From Chloromonas sp. AAM2 (taxonomy: Eukaryota; Chlorophyta; Chlorophyceae; Chlamydomonadales; Chlamydomonadaceae): a stretch of 64,000 nucleotides of DNA. Location: contig QAXH01005204.1 of the NCBI GenBank assembly GCA_004335635.1, positions 1 to 64,000 on the forward strand. The letters are read 5' to 3'. Below the pieces are notes generated by a model. That model saw only the letters and a program-made list of their open reading frames with translations. It ran no database searches and was not told the origin of the DNA. This document shows, piece by piece, positions 37,701 to 47,989 of this stretch. The first letter of the stretch is position 1, and every line of letters starts with the position of its first letter. A program made the position numbers and the translations under genes.

Positions 37701-38788
37701 GGTGACGGGGCACGAGGGGGCCTGCTGAGTGTTAACGCAGGCTCGCTGCTGGTGCCGGCTCTCGCAGATGTGGACCCAGTTTCTTTGCTGTTCGAATTTC
37801 TGACAAACATTGCTTCTTTCTTGTCACACGTCTGTCACACGTCTGTCACACGTCTGTCACACGTCTCACACAGGCGCACCAGGATGCATGCCGCCGAGTG
37901 GTCAACACCATTGTACAGGTAAAGATGAATAGCAATGATGTGTGCAGTTGCGGCACCCAGACTTAGAAGCTGCCTTTCTGCCCAGAGTTGCCTGCAGCCA
38001 CAAAGTTCCTAACAGGTTCCTCAGTGTTTGTGTTGACCAATCAATCGTCTGTTGCCAGGCTCAACCGCTTGACCTTGTGCACAGCCCTCAATAGCATACG
38101 CGTGTTGATGACACATGTTGTGCACAGACACCACTTGACTGTGAAACGTCCCCAACGGCCTGTTGACCTCGCAGGGCAGTGCTGCGGACCTGATGAAGAC
38201 AGCCATGGTTCGCTGGGAAGAGTACACAGCCACACAGCACACGCCACAGCACCAGCACCAGCCGCACCGCCAACACCTCTCTCACCCAGACTGCCCACAG
38301 TCATCCTACGCGTGCCCTGACGGCCTGCCGCCACCTGGTGCTGGTGCCGAGGCCCCCATGATGGTCGGGTCCATTCACGATGAGCTGTTGGTCGAGTGTG
38401 ACGCGCGGCCCGAGAGTGTGAGGGTGGCCGCAAGCAAACTGATAGAAATCATGTGAGTCAACGCGGCATGGCCTGATATCAACACCAAACCCTGAAGTGT
38501 GATGACCTGTTGGAGCATGTTCACGTTCGCCCGTCTTGCGACTACGTTGGCTGCAAAATGCACAGTCTGCTCCAAAGCATCAAACGTTCCTATGCCATAC
38601 TGGTACTGGTACTGTCGTGATCCCACAGCCGTGGCATCAACCGCCAATCATAAGGAATGGGGATTCACTGTTATGCCGTGTTCTTCCACGTGTGTGGCCG
38701 CAGGTCCGGGGCGCAGAATCTCAAGGTGCCTCTGATTGTCAACGTGTCGTGTGGCCAGTCGTGGGGAAGCATGGAGAAGCTCAAGTGA
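28756..38788 (+). CDS. Family-A DNA polymerase, POLN/POLQ type, without helicase
   Basis: DNA repair/translesion-type polymerase. Main exons: 28756-28836, 28923-30335, 30567-30629, 30881-31082, 31447-32059, 32187-32362, 33288-33447, 33790-33899, 34125-34225, 34519-34615, 34983-35090, 35343-35550, 35956-36024, 36459-36591, 36782-36831, 37145-37293, 37611-37701, 37874-37918, 38175-38452, 38704-38788. Motif A is SADYSQVELRVLAHVSGD, motif B REIAKRVVYGIVYG and motif C IHDELLVEC. QGSAADLMKTAM, MGRRRPLPG and GQSWGSMEKLK also match animal POLN/POLQ. The region 30881-32362 replaces the exonuclease fold and lacks visible catalytic acids. The N-terminal 500 residues are low complexity with a Gln/His run. 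No helicase domain is present upstream. Exon 31447-32059 changes frame near 31673, and small exons around 30630-30880 are uncertain. The start at 28756 is a best guess. Confidence 0.85.
29368..29466 (+). repeat. CAG/CAC run coding Gln/His in the polymerase
   Basis: Nearly pure alternation of CAC and CAG codons with CGC variants, encoding a long Gln-His-rich stretch in the N-terminal region of the polymerase. A second run (31846-31908) lies in the exonuclease-like region. Confidence 0.85.
32363..33287 (+). other. Large intron of the polymerase gene
   Basis: 925-base intron between exons ending 32362 and starting 33288. Contains a telomere-like tract (CACCCTAACCCTGACCC at about 32858-32875) and no coding sequence I can support. 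Confidence 0.5.
37821..37873 (+). repeat. 11-bp tandem repeat abutting a splice acceptor
   Basis: The unit TGTCACACGTC occurs about four times and runs into CTCACACAG, the acceptor of polymerase exon 37874-37918. It replaces a conventional polypyrimidine tract. Confidence 0.75.
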
Positions 38789-38812
38789 CCAATAAACCAC
38801 TGAGGAAGGCCG

Positions 38813-38863
38813 GATTGTTTTTTTTGGCTTTGTGACAAGGAGGGAGCACACACCAGGAAGCAC
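38813..38863 (+). repeat. 51-bp direct repeat, copy 1 (copy 2 at 39081-39130)
   Basis: Begins GATTGTTTTTTTTGGCTTTG and includes AAGGAGGGAG. It follows the polymerase stop by 24 bases, and the second copy lies 268 bases further on. Copies differ at a few positions and in the length of the T-run. Confidence 0.75.
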
Positions 38864-39613
38864 GCCCAACGCAAACATCATGTATTACTATCAACTAATA
38901 TTACCCGCATGTAATCTAGGAAGGGATCTAGGGAAGGATTGTTTTAGCCGTGTCGGCAAGAGGTTTGGGTATGAGTGGAAAGCGAAAGCGTCAAGGGCAA
39001 ACTGCAGTCATCCAATCCGTTTCTGGCAATCCCGCTGCGACAGAGGTTTGTCATATCGGTTTTGTCCGTGTCGAAAAAAAGATTGTTTTTTTGGCTTTGT
39101 CACAAGGAGGGAGTACACACCTGGAAGCACCACATATACCGGGCCTTTGAACGGGTCCGTGGGGTTGAAGTCCCCTCGGGACAGGGCGCCCAGTACCCAC
39201 TGGGCTGCGACAGAGCAAATTGAGTTTCCAAACTGCTTTGACTTGTCTGGCAATCCTTGAATCAACTGATTCAAAATGACAGGCAGGCCCTTAGACAAGT
39301 TTTGCACCGCGAGACCCAGTGTCGTTAGTTACAAATCTGACCTGAGCCTCCGTTTGCAAACCGGGATGAAACAGGAAATTCAGCAGCAGGAGCTCTGATC
39401 TGTTCCTCTGGTGTTGCGCGCTTCATAGCCGGTTACCTTTCTTTCTGCCTTGTGCCTTTCTGCCTTCGGGCCTGTTTCTGTCTTTACAACAGCCTTCCTA
39501 GCGACAAGCTCTTGAATGTTCAAAAGCTCTGAGAGTCCAACCTGATAGTCAGAGACTGATTATATTCTGAAACACTTGATGTAACAACTGGTTTCAGTGT
39601 CTGAGAACAGGCA

Positions 39614-39910
39614 AACAAAAAAGGAAGAAGTTTGCCGGTTCTGGGACAATTCTTTTGTTCCGTACTGATGTTCAGGCATCACCAGCGCCAGCAAGAGGCT
39701 GAGTGTGCGTCACCAGCACCAGCACCAGTTCTGACAACACGAATGATGTCAAAGAAACTATCCACATTATCAATGTATGAAAAAATACTGACCGGACTGC
39801 CACACAGAAATTGATATTTCGTAGATCAGTACTGTGGAGTTTTAAACTACCAGTGGCTTCAGTGCGGAACAAAAAAATTGTCCCAGAACTGGCAAACTTT
39901 TTTTTTTGTT
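39614..39910. mobile_element. TIR element B (about 297 bp MITE)
   Basis: Best-preserved inverted repeats of the family: about 50 bases at each end, with AAAAAA, GTTTGCC, TTCTGGGACAATT and TTTGTTCCG in the same order on both ends in opposite orientation. Internal 39683-39710 is identical to 18197-18170 of element A. No transposase. Confidence 0.85.
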
Positions 39911-40041
39911 ACATAGACAGTTGTCACGTCATCAGCCCTGCTGAAACGGTGCATCCCATGTGACCTTCGGTTCGTCGACGGCGTGATTTCCCATGCTTGC
40001 GTGTTCAGGCTTGTAGATCGCAATCGCCTGATACTCGCAAG

Positions 40042-43000
40042 ATGTTGTCATCACGCATCAGCCAGCCAGTACCCAGCACCGCTCTTGGCAAGAGCAGAGC
40101 AAGCATTGCTCTCCCTCGGGGCATTCCATGGATTCCAACGCGTTCCATGCAGAGGCTAGAGAGCTTCGTGCCGGCTGCGAACAAGATCTTCACAGCGTAT
40201 GAGCTATACAAGGTACGCCATGTCGGTTCGAATGTTGACTGTGTCGTTTCGACGCCATCATCCATGGCAAGCCACTACATGCCCGAACGAGCTGGCCCTA
40301 TCTTGTGTTCGGATTTCGCTGTATGCTCGCAGCCTTATGAGGTGTACACTGCTCACATGTGCTTTAACCCATGGCTGCCGCCAGTCGGACATACGCCATG
40401 CCAATGCAAACATTGCGTGGTTGCATTGGTCATATGTAGAGCATATGTGCATGGCACCCGCACACCAAAGACGTGATTGACAAGCACTTAAGTCAGCCCC
40501 ACGCTGAGGCTTGTGATCAATCCTCAATCCCGGAAGAGACGGTAGCTTGACTGCACTTCCTTTTGAAACTACCTCTTGACATGGTGTTCACCTACAGTCT
40601 TCCACGTGTCTGCTGATCTGCAGGACATGGCAGCTTTCAAGGTCTACCCCATAGCTCCACAGTTCGTGTCTACACAAACCAGCGACTTTCGCATGCAGCG
40701 GCAGGGCGCTTTCATCATTGAGCTGGCCAACGTCCTACCCACCCAGGTGCGTTGCATGCGTGGGCTAGTGCAGTAGTGCTTGTGCACAGGGTTCAGCAGC
40801 ATGGAACACCATCATGGCAATGGCAGCGTCCATCACAGGCAGTGGTCTTATGAAACACACGCCAAAACGGGGCACACAGTTATTGGTCAGGCCTGCCAGT
40901 GACAGATCATGCTTCGCACATCAAGCTGTTGTGTAGGCCAACGGGTTGTTTTCAATGCGTTGACAATTGATGCGGTACATGTTGAGCGGTTGGTTGGTTG
41001 GTTGGTTGTGATGGTGCTGCGCATGAGGGGTTGGCCAGTCAGTGCCCCACTCCACATCAAGCCTTTGGGCCCTGCCCCTCCCACAGCCGTACGTCACAGC
41101 TTGAACATATCTTTGTCTGTTTGTGGTGCCTTTCCTTGCAGAGGGTGCCAGGGCAACGCAACTATGACTACAGCACCAAGCTAAACCTGGCTCTGTATGT
41201 GAGTGCCAATCATGATGGTGCCGTATGTGCGCCATGGAATGTGCACACTCTGATTGTGCATGGCTGTACCATGGCTGTGCAGCGCTCTTGCATGCTTATT
41301 GTACACGTGCATGTGGTGTTGTGATTGATCATTTCCTTTGTCTGGTTATGCGCACGGGTTGGAATCCCTCCCCGCTTGTGAAGCACAATGCTGCCGCCAT
41401 GCTGCCCATGCATGTGGTGTGGTGGTTGATTGCTTTGGCTTGTTTTGCGCATGTGCTTTACAGCCGGATGAGCTCATGATGCTCAACAACTGGAACTTTG
41501 ACGCAGCGCCTCTGGTCATCACCCACACACGCGCCTGGGTGAGTGCACGTACTGTTTGAAACGTTATCAAATCTGGCGGTCGCTTCTGTGGCGTCAGCTT
41601 CTGTGAGAGCGAATCCTGTCAACGGAATGAACCATCACACCATCTGAATGCCGTTACAGGGTTTGTACAAAAAACGATTGGATAAATGCGATAGTTATCA
41701 GCCATCAGTTACTGAGGAGTGCACAGATGTTTGCCAGTTCTGGGACAATTTACAGAAGCGCCACTGGAGCCAGTGTGGCAGCAGGAAAGGGGGACAACCT
41801 CAGGGGATTGGGCTGTGGACGTGGACAGAGATAGTGAATATTTGCAACAGTGTGGCGTGGGACTGGGATGTGCTGTTGAAGCGTAAACTGGTACACGTCC
41901 AGCCAAAGTCTAGGCCTCAGAACTCGGTTATGTAAGTCGCCACCAAGTGCTCCAGTCGCCTGACTCTCTTGAGCATGCTCGTTTGCTGCACGCGTAGACG
42001 GGGGCACGCCAAGCCCGTTGTATTGTTAGGGCCGCCTCTGTCCTCTGTTTCCTTGCATGTACAGTTTGAGCCCATACATCACGCACTCTGTCAGCTTCAT
42101 GCACATATGTTCGGCATCTCCAGTTATCAGAACAGGGTGTTTCAACACTACCCTGGGCAGCCAGACTTGCTTCAGCGCACGACTGAGCTCGACTTAACAT
42201 GACTGGGACTTTGAATAACATCCAATAGAATTGGATGGCGGGGACTGAGCCACTTTCGGTGATTTTGTTGATTTCTGGCCTTTTCTTCGTTAATTTCGTC
42301 CCAGAACTAGCAAACATCTTTTTTTGTCCGCAGTTGAGTCCGAAGTTGCGTCAGTGATATTGCACTGAATGACCCTCATACCGATATAGAGTGCATCTGT
42401 ATCTGCTTACGGGCATTGACGGTCAGGGAGTTACTATGCAGAGTCCGCAGATCTGGAGCTGTGCCCGTCATCTCAGAATACGATGGAGGAACAGCGATCA
42501 ATCCGAGAGTGAACTGTACATCTCAAGTGCACATGGTTTGTTGCGTTATGTTCAGGGAAGAAGGAGTCCTCCGTTTGACGTGAATTTGACGTGAATGGGT
42601 TAATAGTCAAACTGCACATCATTGAACCTGGTTGGAAAACCTGCTAATCGTGTGAAATCAACCAGTTATCATCTAAAGTGCAAATGCTTGATCTGTTGCA
42701 CAGGAAGGGCGAACCAGCCACAAGGTCGGCACCTTCTCCAAGGGGCGCTCAGGCCCAGGCATGATTCAAATCGAGATCTCGGATCAAACAAACAACAATG
42801 CGGTGCGGGTGGAGATCACTGCGGCGGAATTGAAGGTGACGCAAAGGGTTGGCAGACAAGGGATTGCACTGATGCGATGATGGGCAGAAATAGCGTGCCC
42901 TGCTTGCATGGCAGAAATTCAGTAGCATGCATTAGCATTGCGACGTTGCAAGCCCACGTCAAGAATGTCCTGCCTGGATTGACCAGTGGCATGCAAATTG

Positions 43001-43547
43001 TGTTCCAGTTTGTACCTTCAGACGCAGGACGTGCTGCACAGTTCCAGTTTGAAACCTCAGCTCAGGCTAACCAATGCCACGTCAGGTACACCATCAGTCG
43101 CGGTTTGGTGTCGTACACTGCTGACAGCTGGCCTGACTGCGCAACCAGAGAGTTTGCCAGCGCAGGCCAAATGCTGCATGAATAATCTGATCGTTTATTC
43201 AGACGTGCTGCTTGTCCCTGTGGTTTGTTCATACCGGAATGATCGCCCCCTGGGCCCAGACCTTCACTTGCTTTCTCCTACCTGTGTTCAGATGAGCTGG
43301 CCTGGCCTGGCTATGCATCAATACGATTTGCCAGTGCAGGCCTAGCCCCTCAGTTTGCTTCACCCCCAGACGTGCCACTGTTCCTCCTGGTGTGCAGGTG
43401 GTTCAGTGTCTGGGCGAGTTCTGTGTGCCGCGGCTGCTGGCCTTCGACGCGCTGTTCCAGGACCTGCCGCAGGCCATGCCGTACCCGGACCCGGGCATGG
43501 CCATGCAAGCCCCAGGGCAGCCCATGAACCAACAGCTCTACCGGTGA
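40042..43547 (+). CDS. WHY: Whirly-family single-stranded DNA-binding protein
   Basis: Whirly proteins are plant/algal ssDNA-binding proteins of plastid, mitochondrion or nucleus that bind DNA as tetramers and limit error-prone repair. Exons: 40042-40212, 40624-40746, 41142-41198, 41464-41538, 42704-42835, 43398-43547; they sum to 708 nt (235 aa), fully in phase. Residues 1 to about 45 are Ser/Arg-rich, as in an organellar transit peptide. The Whirly fold follows from FTAYELYK: AAFKVYPIAPQFV, RQGAFIIELANVLPT, YDYSTKLNLALYPDELMML and the final helix VVQCLGEFCVPRLLAFDAL. The canonical KGKAAL motif is degenerate here (YKDMAAFKV). The C-terminus is Met/Pro/Gln-rich. A 602-bp TIR element sits in the intron between exons 4 and 5. 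Confidence 0.82.
41308..41463 (+). repeat. Duplicated branch/acceptor region in a Whirly intron
   Basis: About 45 bases starting GCATGTGGTGTTGTGATTGA (41308) recur in diverged form at about 41410-41456 just before the real acceptor at 41463. Between the copies lies a copy of the dispersed GGAATCCC-type repeat (41354-41380). Confidence 0.5.
41725..42326. mobile_element. TIR element C (about 602 bp), in a Whirly intron
   Basis: Left end GATGTTTGCCAGTTCTGGGA at 41726, right end GTCCCAGAACTAGCAAACAT followed by a T-run ending at 42326. Length is almost identical to element A, but I see no clear internal similarity. Entirely intronic. Confidence 0.75.
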
Positions 43548-44751
43548 ATCAACAGAGGGCGACCGATGACAGACTGTGCCCTGGTGGTCGCATTGATGGA
43601 AAGGCCTCAACGGCTAAGTTTACCCGGACAGATTTGACATGGCTGGTGAAGCGGTGCTGCTTACAGGTTAGAGCAGCTTTTGATGGCATACACATTGAAA
43701 GTGTGCAGTCTGTGCGTGGCGGATCAGCTTAACAGACGGATCAGCATAACTGTACCAACTGGACCTTCCCCTCATGTGATAGCCAAAAAAGCTCAGCCAC
43801 ATGGTGGCCTTTGGCACATGGGCCGCAGGCTGTTGACTCGCGCGCTTCAATGGCAGTGTGGTGGCTGATTGAGCCATGGAGTAAGAGCAGAGAGCAGCCG
43901 GCTGATCATTGCCGGCAGTTGGCTGAGTTGGTTGATCATGCACTCCAGAGGAGGGCAGCGTTGATTTTGCTTGAGCAAACGCTTATTCATGACAGGCAGC
44001 TTAAGAGGGTGTGTGCAGATGAAACACAGTAGTATAGCCATCTCCTCTGCAGTTGTGTGTGACTCTGACACTGGATCTGCAAGGGCGCTTTGCTGAGAAG
44101 GCCATGTACTTTCGAATTCGCTGAATGCCTCCTGCTGTGTCATTCAGACTGTGATTCGCAACGCTGTCATGCGAACAACTTTGGCCAAACAGGTGCTCCG
44201 CTGACCTGGTTAGCTTACATCACGCTAGCGTGTAAATCATAGAAGGTCTCTGTGTCAAGGCTATTCAGAGAGCGTCCACTGTCCTACGCCACACGTGTGG
44301 CAGCTTGACAAGTAAACTCTTTTAGTACATGAGTAAGGTTAGCTCTCATGACGCCAAAGCAGGCGGTGTGAGATTCGACTCTGCTCCACAAGAGTTATGC
44401 TCTTGTGCATCACCCATCCACAGTGTTTTCCCTCCCTGCCTCCCTTGCCCCCGCTGAGCAGTTCTCCCCGGACTGAAGGCCATGTAAACAACAAGAACAA
44501 CAACAATAACCCATCCACGCAACAAGGTATTCCCATTCGGCCTTTCGGTTGCGTGTACCGGGCCTATGTTCGAGAATCGTATCAACCTCATAGGTATGCC
44601 ATCAGAATCAACCGAGCCAGGTCATATGTACCAGCTGCCTGTGTGCCAAGCGGGCATCAGCACAGTGAATGCTTTGCTGTTTTTCCGACACGCTGCTTCC
44701 GATGTCCACCTCTCCCGTGTCCGCCTGGCTGTGTCGTGAGTCAGCCCCTGA
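43548..44751. other. Convergent 3' region, Whirly and ATG16
   Basis: No gene seen between two convergent genes. Contains TGTAA at 44231-44235 and a retroelement-like 3' end at 44330-44515. Confidence 0.4.
44330..44515 (+). mobile_element. Possible SINE or LINE 3' end
   Basis: A head with tRNA-like promoter words (GGTTAGCTCTCATG and GAGATTCGACTC), a body ending GGACTGAAGGCCATGTAAAC, then an ACAAGAACAACAACAATAAC tail. (CAA)n tails after such a body are typical of algal and plant non-LTR elements and the SINEs that use them. No second copy in the window. Confidence 0.4.
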
Positions 44752-47700
44752 TCAGTCGCTGAATCCGGCCAGGGACCAGAAGGCCACTGTCCCCGCCTTG
44801 TCCGCGCTGACCAACACGCTGCTGTCGGGCGACCAGGCGGTGGCCACCACCGACTCCTTGTGGTGAGTGAGCACGGATAAAACCTGTAAGGGAGGCATGA
44901 AAGGGCGCCACCTTGTCAGCCTGCACCTTACCACATGCATGGCAGCATGGACAGCACCTGAGGGGGTGTCCGGAAAACCCTAACCCAAAACCCTGACCCT
45001 AATTCCCAACCCCAATTCGCCTCACCTGAGGTCCCCCCAGCGACCCGCTCCCGCCTGCGCTGCGCCCCGCACCGCCCACGCCGGAGCCGGATGATCGCCC
45101 ACCACTCGCTGCAAGGCAGGAAGCAGAAGCATTGCACGTTTCAACGAGGCATGGAAGCTTGCGATTCACTTGAGGAAAGGATGTAAAACTGGGCAGCAGA
45201 CTGAACCCAAGTCTGCAGCAACGTGTCCTTTTGTTAGGCAGACAATCGGCGTGCGCCGATTCTGTGATGACAGTATCGCATTCACTACATGCCTTACTCC
45301 TTTAGGTATGATGCTGTTGGTAGCGTCCTTTGTTTGTTTGTCCTTGGCTGCCGGGTGCAACCGCCCCATTGCACTGCGCTTCCCTTCCCTTCCCTCCCAT
45401 CCCTTCCCTTATTCTTTCCTTGCCCGCTCACCCCTGTCCTGCGGCTGCATGTCCCACACGTACAGCCCCCCGTCCGCCCCGCCCGCGGACACCCAGCGCC
45501 CGTCATGCGACATGGACACGTGGCAGCGCCCGCGCCCCATGGACCCATGCGTGCCAGGCTGCATGGCCAAGCAAGCAAGGCACAACATATGAGCGCCATG
45601 GATTCAATCGGAGGCATATGCGCTATCGGCAGCCATGCAAGGCCACAGCACCGCATCACTGACTGCAACTTGCTATCCTGACGACTGTCCACGCCTGCCC
45701 ACAGCAGGCTCCCATGGCAGTCCGATGTGTCTGGCGCCCTCCCAGACTCACCGTGAACCTTGGCGCCTTGAGTGTTTTGCATGCCTGCTGCATGCGGAAA
45801 TCCCACAGCACCACACTCCCGTCCTTGGAGGAAGCCAGCAGCAGACTGTCACTACGGGTTGGGGACAGGCACGTAACCTGCAGTGTACAAGGCGCACAAG
45901 ATGTACAAATGTGTTGCAGTTGCGCCATCACGTGCGTCAGGTGCAGGCGTGATGATGCGCCCCGCTGTTTGTCGCAGGGACAAACAAAGTAATATGAAAG
46001 GAATTGTGCATCAACAGGTCAGAGCAGTATCGGCTGAATCATCGCACCAACACTTTGCAGTGCCCACATGAGCATGGAACGGACGCATGTGGTCGGCTGG
46101 CCGGCATGTGCCGTGATCCCTCCTCATTAGTCTCCGTCTGCTCGACGGATCTACGGCATCTCTAAGGCATCTTTACGGTGCACGCGTAGAAAGCAGGAAG
46201 TCTCAGCTCACGCACAGCCCCAGCCCTAATCCCTCCTCAAATTGATTAGCATTATGCTGACACTTTGTACCCACGTTATCATGAAACGACACATACACAG
46301 GCAGTGCAGGCAATGACCAGAACTCTACATATACTGCATGGATCTGTGGCACCTCAGCTACGTTCTCCAGGTGCCATGGTCCTTCCTCACCAGGGTTGGC
46401 ATGACTTTGATGTCCGCCAGGGGCTGGCTGTGTCCGCGCCAGCACTGCCGCACGTCCCACAGACACACGCTGCCGTCAACGTGACCTGCACAGGCCAGAC
46501 ACAGACAGGCAAACAGGCAGAACAGTCAGTTGAGCACCGTCGAGCAGCACAACATCTTGCTCAGGTGCGAGACTGATGCTTACATGCCATCTTCTGTTCC
46601 ATTTGTGGGACACACGCACTCTCACAAGCAGGCAAAACAGTCTATCAAGCAGCACATGGCAGCAGGGCAGCGCACTGAGACACGTGCTTGCTGCTGCATG
46701 CTGCCTGCAGCTCGGTGGCTGTCAACATGCAACAAGGCAAACTGGTCCTGTGCTCCTGTGCTCCGCTGAGTATCTGCGCTGTAAACTCCCTGTCACTTGC
46801 TACATGCGTTGTTGCATCTTTTAGCATGTGGTAGTGATCCCGATGTAAAACGACACCTTTCTGTCCCTCGCTACACATGGTGTATGTTCCATGTCATGGC
46901 GCCCCTGATCTGAGACACACCCATGCGCATACACGCGTTGTCCATTCTCGAGTGTAACGACATACACCATACCAGCCCCCGTCCCCCCCTCGCCCACCCG
47001 TGGCAATGGTGTTGCCATCTCCCGACATGGCCAGTGCATTGGGCATCTTGGCACAGCCCACGCTGTGCACCCCGTAGCCCCTGGAGAGGTCCCACAGCCG
47101 CAGCGCCCTGTCCTCGCCCACAGAGGCCGCACAGCGCGAGTCGAGCGGGCTGGCGGCGCAGCACAGCACGGAGCCGGAGTGGCCCGTCAACGTGTGGCGG
47201 TGCGAGCCTGTGAGACAGACCCAAACGGATGTTCATCGAATGCATCACAAGTGTTTCACATTGATGAGCCACGTGGGGCCGACCGAGGTTGTGGTACGAC
47301 AATTGGTCATTGATGGGGGTTTTGATGATGACAACTTGAGCTATCATTGGGCTGACTGAGAACGGAGGCTGATTGAGATTACATTGATTTGATTCTGTAA
47401 GGCACACCAGCAAGCACATTGCAAGGCGATGCAGCAAGGTTTGAGGCTGCCAGCCGTGCTGCAAGGCAGCTGTGGGTGCAGATGTGTGGCTGGAGGCCGG
47501 CAGCGGAGGATGCCGGATATCATTTAGCGCACAGAAGATGAAGATTTGAACAATGCTGTTTTACGGTATGGCGCAACCCTATCCGTGTGCGTAAAGCTGC
47601 AGCACACTGCCTGCCGGAGCGTGCCGCCACACTCACGTCATGCAATCAAAAGCCCGCCTCCTGCTCGCACAAAAGTACAAATTATAATCATATGTGCCGG

Positions 47701-47930
47701 TATTGCGGCACACTGCCTGTTGATGTGTCTCACTGTTTGTGCAGATGTGTGAAGAACCGCAGAGCAGGACACTGTAAATTGACTGACTTCACACTGCCTG
47801 CCGAGGCCCGTACATGTACATGTATACATATATACAGCATACATGTGTGTACATGTATACAGAGCCGCCATCTTCCGTCCGTCTTGTCGGACAATACATA
47901 TGTTGAATTGTCAGACAATAGAGCTGTTGA

Positions 47931-47989
<59 letters not shown>

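Larger units (their letters stand above)
38789..40041. other. Intergenic region with repeats, polymerase to Whirly
   Basis: No gene seen. Contains a 51-base repeat in two copies (38813-38863 and 39081-39130) and TIR element B (39614-39910). Confidence 0.45.

Noticed and set aside
44338..44400. tRNA gene
   Set aside because: Promoter-like words are present, but no complete cloverleaf with acceptor stem pairing could be drawn.
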